Assembly: GCA_009823505.1 (NCBI GenBank) | Contig: VZQC01006291.1 | Coordinates: forward strand, 2,081,167-2,145,166 | Reading direction: 5' to 3' | Length of the DNA: 64,000 nt | Origin: Rhizomys pruinosus | Taxonomy: Eukaryota > Chordata > Mammalia > Rodentia > Spalacidae | Shown here: positions 57,063-64,000 of the stretch, in pieces | Layout of the letters: every line of letters begins with the position of its first letter | How positions within the stretch are numbered: the stretch's first letter is position 1 | Translations under genes and position numbers: made by a program | The notes under the pieces: model-generated | Seen by the model: the letters and a program-made list of their open reading frames with translations, nothing else | Told to the model about the DNA's origin: nothing | Database searches by the model: none

Positions 57063-57272
57063 TGCTGAGTTCAGATGAATAACTGACCAGCTGTCTGGAA
57101 GAGTCTTATGGTCACCCACCAGCTCTGGCTCTCTTAAAATCTGTCTCCACTTTTGCAATGATCTCTGAGGCAGAGGTTTGAAGTAGGTGTCCTATTCAGG
57201 GATAACCACTCTGTGTCCTCTGGTATTCTGTACATTGCCCAACTGTGAGTTTCTGTTAACTACCTCACAGCA
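57062..57272 (-). mobile_element. L1 (Lx-type) 3' UTR, inverted 5' arm
   Basis: Antisense Lx-type 3' UTR: 'ccagctctggctctcttaaa', 'caatgatctctgaggcagag', 'ctattcagggataaccactc', 'ctgtacattgcccaactgtg', 'agtttctgttaactacc'. It corresponds to the upstream half of the segment at 560-780. It joins directly to the plus-strand arm at about 57272. Confidence 0.78.
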
Positions 57273-57620
57273 ATGGTGACAGCAAGCACAAGTCCTACGC
57301 AAGCTCACACAATGTAACATCCCAGCATAGACATGAGGAAGTGGGTAGGAAATCCAACCCAACCTAAGAAACTTTGGCAATTGACAGCTGTTGGGAAGGA
57401 GAAAGACAGTATCATATTCATGGATGGGACTCTTGGCGGGCTCAGTGAATGGACCCACACTGAAGGACATTTAGGGACACAAATCAGACTCTACGGCTGT
57501 ATTATATATGTATCAGAGTACTCTAAATTGGGTGGAGGGCAGTGGGAGAAGTTGTGAATGGGGTAGGGATCTAAATATATCAAGCTATATTGTGTGAAAA
57601 TTGAAATTTAAAGCTAAAAT
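57273..57620 (+). mobile_element. L1 (Lx-type) 3' end, direct arm
   Basis: 'gacagcaagcacaagtccta', 'acatcccagcatagacatga', 'tttggcaattgacagctgtt', 'cagtgaatggacccacactg', G-rich tract, 'agggatctaaatatatcaag' and 'attgtgtgaaaatt' follow the Lx 3' UTR order like 790-1145. Frames on both strands are non-coding. Confidence 0.78.
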
Positions 57621-58314
57621 GTTTAAAATCTCTTCTCTCTATTTTCTTTTCATATCCAAAGACAAGAACCTACAATCTACTTGATATTAATAAAAAACCA
57701 TGATTTTTCTTACTGATCTTGTTAATCAATTAATTCATCCATGGAACAAATATCTAACTGATTACCAGAAACAGTGTCAGCCACTGTTCAGGGCTCTTCA
57801 ATGTATCAGTAAGCAAAGCAAGAACTTGTCCTTTATGGGGAACTTATATTCTAGCTGCAATAAGCTAAGCCTTAACACTAGAAACTCAGGAAATGGACAA
57901 TAGCCCATGTATCTGCTTACATGAGCACCTGTACATAAGATTACAGTGTGAATGACCTTGATCTTGCCCATATAAACTATACTTCCATTCACAGTATTTG
58001 GCATCTTTCTCTATGATTCAGTTAAAATTACTCTTAGGATGTCAACACTTTCTTTCCAAATTGCTGAGTCCAGGCAAGTTTTTCTTCCTCTTAGTATTCA
58101 GGCACCATGTCTAGATTGCTTTTATCCTGAGTTCCCAGGTCTGCTTTGAAAATGCATCAACTGCTTTAACCTTTGCTCCAGTGTACTCTAACTATAAAAC
58201 TAGACCTCACTTTGAATAACTCTTTTTTGTGGGTTAAAACTTTAGTTCTATTAGAGAAACTATCTAGGACCTACCATGATGCCTAACATTTCAATGTGCT
58301 TGACAAATGATAGA
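57621..58314. other. unique DNA
   Basis: No recognised feature. Confidence 0.45.
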
Positions 58315-58379
58315 ATAAGATCATTCTTTAGGTTTTCTATTTTAACATACTTTTATTTGTGTGGGGGTCCATCTCATGC

Positions 58380-59108
58380 ATGAACATAGATGCAAAAATA
58401 CTCAGCAAAATACTTGTAAACTGCATACAGAACCACATCAAAGAAATAATCCATCATGACCAAGTTTGATTCACACCAGAAATGCAGGGATGGTTCAACA
58501 TACTTAAAATCAATAAATATCATAAAACACATAAATGGGCTGAAAGACAAAAAAACACACAATCATCTCAACTGAGGCAGAAAAAGCCTTTAATAAAATC
58601 TAGCATCCCTTCATGTTTAAAGTTCTAGAGGGAATCGAACTGGAGGGAACATTCCTCAACATAATCGAAGCCGTATACAACAAACCCACAGCCAACATCA
58701 ACTAAATGGAGAAAAGTTAGAAGCATTCCCCTCTTAAAGACAGGAACCTGGCAAGCTGCCCCTTATCCCACTCCTCTTCAATATAGTGCTTGAAACACTT
58801 GCTAGGGCAACAAGACAAGAAAGAGAAATTAAAGAAGTACTAATTGGAAAAGAGGAAGTCAAGCTATCCTTTTTTTGCAGATGACATGATAGTTTACCTA
58901 AGGGATGCTAAAAACTCCACCAGAAAACTCTTAGAAATGATTAAGAGTTTCAGTAGAGTGGTGGGATACAAAATTAACCTAGAAAAAAGAGTAGCCTTTC
59001 TTTATACCAACAACAAGCAACAGAAGAAGGAATATAAGGAGACCTTTCCACTCACAGTAGCCTCGAAAAAATAACAAAATACCTGGGAACAACCCTAACC
59101 AAAAACCT
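58380..59108 (+). pseudogene. L1 ORF2 reverse-transcriptase fragment
   Basis: Decayed ORF2. The best frame (58844-59074) holds the RT catalytic motif F-A-D-D at about residues 10-13, followed by a downstream 'KINLEK' RT block. Upstream DNA encodes the expected RT region in several frames, with stops and frameshifts, and no endonuclease domain is present. It lacks everything needed for retrotransposition. Confidence 0.85.
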
Positions 59109-59800
59109 TCACTGCTGATACATCTGACAAAGCATTGATTTCCAGAATATATAAACTGCTCAAAAACAAAGAGAGAAGCAAATGACTCACTCAAAAGATG
59201 GAGTAAAGAGCTGAACAGAGACTTCACAAGTGAGGAAGTAAAGATGGCTAAGAAACATCTTAAAAAGTGTTCAACATCGTTAATAATTAAGGAAATGCAA
59301 ATTAAAACCACTTTAAGATTTCATCTCACTCCAATAAGACTGGCTAGGATCAAGAACACAAATGATACCAAATGCTAGAGAGGTTTTGGGTAAAGGGAAA
59401 CACTCATCCACTGCTAGTGGGAATGTAAACTTGTACAACCACTATGGAAAGCAGTGTGGAGAACACTTAAAAGATTCAAAATGAGCCTACTACCTGACCC
59501 AGTCATACCACTCCTGGGTATATACCCACAAGACTCATCCTACCACAGAGATACATGCACAGCCATGTTTATTGCAGCTCTCTTCACAATAGCAAAGAGC
59601 TGGAGCCAACCCAAGTGCCCCTCAACCAACGAGTGGAAAGAGAAAATGTGATACATCTACATAATGGAGCTCTATGAAGCAATAAAGAAACATGACACCA
59701 CTAAATTTGCAAGTAAATGGATAGAACTAGAAGATATTATGCTAAGTGAAGTAACACAGTCCCAGAAAAACAAATGACGAATGGTATCCCTCATTTGTGG
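59109..59800 (+). pseudogene. L1 ORF2 C-terminal fragment
   Basis: Frame 59454-59651 carries the conserved L1 C-terminal stretch (P-L-L-G-I-Y-P, then T-A-M-F-I-A-A-L-F-T-I-A-K and P-K-C-P-S-T). The region between RT and this block is missing, so the fragment joins two distant ORF2 parts. Confidence 0.85.
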
Positions 59801-60418
59801 ATGCTATCACCAAGTACCTACTTGTAAGGCAAACTGAGTAGCATTAATGTTATATTTCTCTTTATCTAAAAGCAACTGTGCTCTTAGAATGTGAATCCCT
59901 TAAGGGGCTCTATAATTAACCTACTACTTATTTTCAGACTTTATAATTTTGGTACAAGGGTGGAGGATATGTTTGCATATTTTAGAGCAATATAAAACTA
60001 AAAGGGAAACTGTGACTCCCAAAATATTTGGAAATAATGTACACTTTATTTTCAGATGACATGGTTTTAGTACATGTGTGACATATATAAATGCATATGT
60101 TGAAACAATATGAATTGGAGGAAACAACAACAACAAAAGAACTGGGACAGGGAACTGACTGAAGCAGTAGAGTTCTTCCTCCAAAAAAAAATAATCCTCT
60201 GCTTTGAAAAATTGGAAAAGACTCAAAGGGATACAGGACATGTACGGCAGATGCATGAACTTGGGAGGGGAGGGGGGCATGGAGCAGGAAATAAGTCTGA
60301 ACTGAACTGAGAAGTGATGTATGAAATGCACAAAACTTCAATAAAAGATTTTTTAAAAAAATAAGGTCCTTCTTTAGTTTTTAAAAAATTTTTAATATAG
60401 TTTTATTTGTATGGGGGT

Positions 60419-60594
60419 TGGGGGTGTTATGGTGTACATGTGGGCACGTGTGGATGCTGGAAGAGGGTATGAGATCACTGGAGCTTGAGTTACACAGGCA
60501 CTTGTGAACAGCCGAACATGGCTACTGGGAACTGAACTGAGGTCCTCTAGAAGAGCAGCAAGCTCTCATAATTGCTGAGCCCTCTCTCTAGCCC
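60419..60594 (-). mobile_element. B3-like SINE (old)
   Basis: Antisense copy: 'ggaagagggtatgagatcac', 'ggcttgagtta'-like block, 'gaactgaactgaggtcctct', 'gctgagccctctctctagcc'. Its T-rich, G-rich tail region lies in the L1 target duplication, so the L1 probably inserted into the tail of this SINE. Confidence 0.72.
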
Positions 60595-60925
60595 CTCTAA
60601 AAGCCTTTCATTTTTTGCTCTAACAGCTCTCCTTTGGCTTTGCAAATGAAACAAAAACTAAAGTCAATACATAGACCATCCAGCTGGTCTAACCAATTGA
60701 ATGTAATGTTTGGCTGCTATTTATAAATTACTTTTAATGATTCAATTTTTTTTTTAAAGATCTCAATAAACAATGGCAGGAGGAACTGTTCTGATATATT
60801 TTAGAATTAAAAACAAATTTAAAACCATCACCATGGAAGGATATTTTCCCTAAAGCTTGTTTGAATTTCATGATTCCTAATACATTCACAACCCTCAAAA
60901 ATACAAATAAATTTTTATTCTCGAC
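60595..60925. other. unique AT-rich DNA
   Basis: Nothing recognised. Confidence 0.4.
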
Positions 60926-60952
60926 GATGATGATGATGATGATGATGATGAT
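60926..60952 (+). repeat. (GAT)n microsatellite
   Basis: About nine GAT/TGA trinucleotide units. Confidence 0.95.
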
Positions 60953-61306
60953 AGTAATGATGGGAAAAAAGGCTTCATTGCTTTGTTAATTACTCAAAAG
61001 TCATATTTCCAAAATGCTTAAGCAAAATGGACCATTGTCATTAAATGGTTTTCTCTTCATCAAAAATAAATCACAATAACAAGAAAATAAAAGTATGTTC
61101 TTCAGCAATACTATTTTGTCCCATGTTTATTTTGAATAAACACAGTGAGTAAAAGTTAGTAACTGAAAATCACCTGTCAAGAAATGGTTTCTTCAGGAAT
61201 GGAGCAGCATGCAGGAGAGTCAATCTTCCAGGATGTCCCTTTACATAGAAAGAGCAAACTATTGAGGGTTTAATGACACTGCTACAAAATATTAGACATT
61301 GAAAGG
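60953..61306. other. unique AT-rich DNA
   Basis: Nothing recognised. Confidence 0.4.
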
Positions 61307-61323
61307 GAAACCAGGATTCTTTT

Positions 61324-61543
61324 TTTAAATTTATTTATTGTCGTATGTATATGAATGTACTGTCTGCATACAGGTTTGTGTACCCATGTTGTGCAATGCT
61401 GCAGAGGATAGAAGAGGGTGTCGGATTCCCCTGGAACTGGAGTTACAGACAGTTCTCAGCTGCCATGTGGGTGCTGGGGATTGAACCTGGGTTCTCTGCA
61501 AGAACAGTTGGCGCTCTTAACCACTAGGCCATCTCTCCAGCCC
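61324..61543 (-). mobile_element. B3-like SINE (young)
   Basis: Antisense copy: T/A tail, 'gaatgtactgtctgcataca', 'agaagagggtgtcggattcc', 'ccactaggccatctctccag'. Perfect 17-bp TSD gaaaccaggattctttt at 61307-61323 and 61544-61560. Confidence 0.95.
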
Positions 61544-61560
61544 GAAACCAGGATTCTTTT

Positions 61561-63903
61561 CACCAAATTGCCACCCCTCAAGGGACATACCATCAAAGCA
61601 CAGTGGAACCCACCATCCACAAAATTCTCCAGTAGTTGAGAGGAAAGTTTGTCTGACTTTAGCCCTGCCTTTTACTTGGTCTTTCCTTATTTAATACAAG
61701 ACCTTGAAGAAGCTAGCTGTTGGGAGTCTGTCCTTAGCACATGACATGGTGACATGGCTCTTCCCATCTAGACTTCAGAGCAGCTACAATGACCCACAGA
61801 GATCTACCAAAATCACAAAATTGGCCCTGTTAACATTCCTGTGGAAGAGACAGAGGCTCACAGGTCACAGGTGAGTTGACTCGTGAGGCACAAGAGGCCC
61901 CTTCCCTCCCTGAGAATGTATAAGCAGGTATAACATGTTGCTGAGGAAAAAGAATCTTCTTTGATGATGTAGTTGCCTCTAAGTTCCCCCTCCTTCTGTT
62001 AAATTCCTTGGTTCCTGGACTTGGGATGGAATAATTTCTTTCATCTGCTGTAGGTGTCATATCTGGGGTGAACAGACATTTGTTTATATTTTGTATATAT
62101 CTTGCTTTGAGCAAGAAGAGTTTGAAGACACTTGGGCCCAAAAGGAAGACATTAGTATCAGCAGTGGAGCCAGGCTTGTTCATAGAGGCACACATAACAT
62201 CTTAAGCCTAAACCAGTGCAGGAATAGTGGATTTGGTACCCAGTGAAGTGGATTTGCCTACTGTGGAGCACTGCTGTTTAACATGCTCGCTGTCTTTCTA
62301 CACACTCACAGTTACCCACTTGTCTGCATAAGGTGCAATACTCTGTGGTTGGCACCTGCTGATAAGGGTAATTATAGCATTAGTGGAATTGAGCACACTA
62401 TCTAAGGCAGAAAAACAACTCTAATTACCACTACTCCATCATTCCACCATCAAACTGTTTCTCTTTTCCCTTTTACACAGTACTTACTCGGAGATTAAAT
62501 GAAATCTACATCTATTTGAAAACAAGCCTTTAAATAGTTATGGGACTAAAGGAAATCTCCTTTTAAAATTAATAATGCATGCAAGCTGAGGTGAGTATTT
62601 GATATTTCCAACACCAGGCTGCATCTACTGAATCATATTTCCATGCATTTTTGTGAAGTAGAATCAAAATAAATAACAGGAATAACAAACACACTACTTT
62701 AAGGAAAGCTACAATCTAGATCTTACAGAATGAAGATGAAGGCCTTCTTAAATTATAATTTTGCCTACCAACCAGTTCAATGTATTATTTAAAACACCAG
62801 CCCTCACAAACTTAATTTACTGCCCCAAATGCAAACATATAGTTTTCATAATATCAATAAGTATACAATAAAATTGCTATAACATTCATATATTTATATT
62901 TTATAAGATATAAATAAAATTTATTTATAAAAATAAAATTCTACATTTACCATTTCAGATTTTATAAACAATCTGTGACCCTGTCTCAGAGGAAAATAAT
63001 TGCCAAAGAATTCATATTCTTAAATATTACTTCGCCACATTAGAATCATAAGAGTTACGTATTGAGTATCAAAACAGCATGAATTCATAAAAATTCCATT
63101 GAAAACCTTGAAGCCTAAAATAAAGGGAGAAGTGAGTGTTCTATGAACTATGAAAGTTGGAATTCTATTTTCAAATCAACGAAGATGGACCTGTGAGAAA
63201 TGCTCAGACTATGGCCCAAAACTTGGAACTTGTCCTTGCCATGGCACCAGGAAGACTAAGAACAACTGCCCCTTCCTCCAGCTGCTGCAGAGACCTTGCT
63301 ACATGAGCCTGGCACTAGAGTAGAAGCACATTCCACACAGCTGTGGCCAGGGGTGCTCTAGACCCAAGATGCCATTCTCCAAAAAGCACTTTCTCAGTAC
63401 CAAAGTGACTGTCAGAAATGCAGCTTTTGATTTCTAACACTGGCGTCAGAACAGTGGAACCATTCGACTCTGGGAAAATATCCTTACATATTTAGTAGTA
63501 AATAGACAAGAAACCTAACTAAAGTTGATTCAAGCAATCTCTTTATACTTCATATAGACAAACAGCAGGAGTAAGAACATAGAGAAGAAAGTCCTCTGAG
63601 TAGCCAAGAATGTGGCAGAAGTCTTCTTGTTAGAGTGAATATCTTCCATGTACCAGGAGTCATGCCTTTGAGTACCAGGTAAAAATTAACACAACTCTTC
63701 TCGTTTGGCAGTCAGAGGCCCTAAAATCCCCCAAAATTAACCTCAGCTGGAAGTACTTTCAAAGACTGGACCAAAAGTAACTCATATTACTTCAACAAAA
63801 TCACTGTATAATCATTTTATGTTCTCAAAAAAAGGAAGGCTTCAACAAAACCCTGATGTTTAATTATTGACCAGATTCCTCCATATTCATCCAGTTCCTT
63901 TCC
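61561..63903. other. unique DNA with a possible LTR-like segment
   Basis: 2.3 kb without a firm call. 61,720-62,130 starts TGTTGGGAGTC and is less AT-rich. It could be an ERV LTR that I cannot place, and the 121-aa antisense frame at 61830-62195 falls in it. 62,880-62,940 is nearly pure AT. 63,180-63,480 is unique and somewhat GC-richer. Confidence 0.35.
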
Positions 63904-64000
63904 TTTTTTTTTAATTTAATTTTTATTGATGGTTTGTGCATTTCGTACATCATTTTCCAATTCAGATCAGGCATAGTTCCCTTTCCCTTCCCCCCTACCC
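63904..64000 (-). mobile_element. L1 3' end, young family, cut by window edge
   Basis: On the minus strand: G-rich tract, 'gggaactatgcctgatctga', 'attggaaaatgatgtacgaa', 'atgcacaaaccatcaataaa' and an A-rich tail. It matches the terminal 100 bp of copies A-C. The rest lies outside the window. Confidence 0.85.

Larger units (their letters stand above)
58369..60360 (+). mobile_element. L1 element, 5'-truncated with internal deletion
   Basis: About 2 kb. It contains ORF2 reverse-transcriptase-domain sequence, then the ORF2 C-terminal region, then the 3' UTR with a 118-bp internal duplication, an AACAAC stretch, a G-rich tract and AATAAA followed by an A-rich end. A deletion around 59,110 joins 'acctgggaacaaccctaacc' to C-terminal sequence. 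Flanks 58315-58368 and 60361-60418 are recognisably the same sequence, an unusually long target duplication. Confidence 0.9.

Noticed and set aside
58369..60360. Possibility of an active L1
   Set aside because: It lacks the 5' UTR, ORF1 and endonuclease region, has frame breaks and an internal deletion, and cannot encode functional proteins.
4402..61639. A recurring 'MYCLHVGLCT...' / 'NVLSACRS...' peptide seen at several loci (for example 4402, 15220, 16686, 24252, 33509, 61345)
   Set aside because: It looks like a small conserved protein family, but every instance is the antisense translation of the same B3-like SINE.
61830..62195. 121-aa antisense frame near the end of the window
   Set aside because: Longest frame in the last part of the window but without motif. 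It falls in a segment that may be an LTR, and I cannot support it as a gene.
1..64000. CRISPR array, prokaryotic operon, plasmid or phage content
   Set aside because: Tandem direct repeats here are microsatellites or transposon tails. The repeat families, gene-poor layout and AT-rich non-coding DNA are those of a mammalian nuclear genome.

Overview
This window looks like a stretch of muroid rodent nuclear DNA from an intergenic or deep intronic region. The evidence is its repeat content: B1 (7SL-derived), B2/B3-type tRNA-derived SINEs, B4 (ID-B1 composite) and ID elements, rodent L1 3' ends of the Lx type, MT-type MaLR LTRs, and older mammalian MLT1 LTRs, L2 and a hAT fossil. The dominant young SINE is B3-like with a 3' half that I do not associate with Mus, Rattus or the common cricetid B2. 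A gerbilline, deomyine or other non-model muroid is my guess, not a demonstrated identification.

I find no supportable host protein-coding gene, tRNA gene or other cellular RNA gene. All the open reading frames are short. They fall in SINEs, L1 3' UTRs, microsatellites, low-complexity DNA or unique AT-rich sequence, and none shows a recognisable domain except decayed L1 ORF2 pieces, the clearest of which (58.4-59.8 kb) keeps an F-A-D-D reverse-transcriptase motif and a colinear C-terminal segment.

Layout. 0-9 kb: an Lx-type L1 3' end, B3-like and B1 SINEs with clear target-site duplications (TSDs), and a unique segment at 8.6-8.75 kb with two RFX/X-box-like sites. 9-20 kb: AT microsatellites, an L1 end next to an unclassified repeat, a 59-bp tandem duplication, more SINEs, and a young L1 3' end with perfect TSDs (18.5-19.2 kb). 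20-31 kb: mostly unique AT-rich DNA with a B4, a hAT fossil, L2 and MLT1 relics, and a second copy of the young L1 3' end at 30.5-31.0 kb. 32-35 kb: a 5'-inverted L1 with a B1 at the inversion junction, followed by a second L1 3' end. 36-45 kb: L2 relics, two MT-type solo LTRs in opposite orientation, several SINEs, an ID element and an MLT1 LTR. 46-49 kb: a dense nest of B4, CA/TA/GATA repeats, a MaLR LTR with a palindromic echo of its end, and L1 inserted into B4. 49-53 kb: an MLT1 LTR, a second copy of the unclassified repeat, and an L1 antisense fragment. 53.37-54.72 kb: a very strange low-complexity block drifting from A to A/C to C, probably an assembly or consensus artefact, ending at a third young L1 3' end. 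55-64 kb: SINEs, a second 5'-inverted L1, a 2-kb L1 with decayed ORF2, and mostly unique sequence up to a young L1 end cut by the window edge.

No undescribed gene system is visible. The most useful observations concern retrotransposition: two inverted L1s, a young L1 3'-UTR family, a B3-like SINE subfamily with a 17-nt internal duplication, nested insertions, and one suspicious sequence block. Family names come from memory of consensus patterns and would need RepeatMasker/Dfam confirmation.
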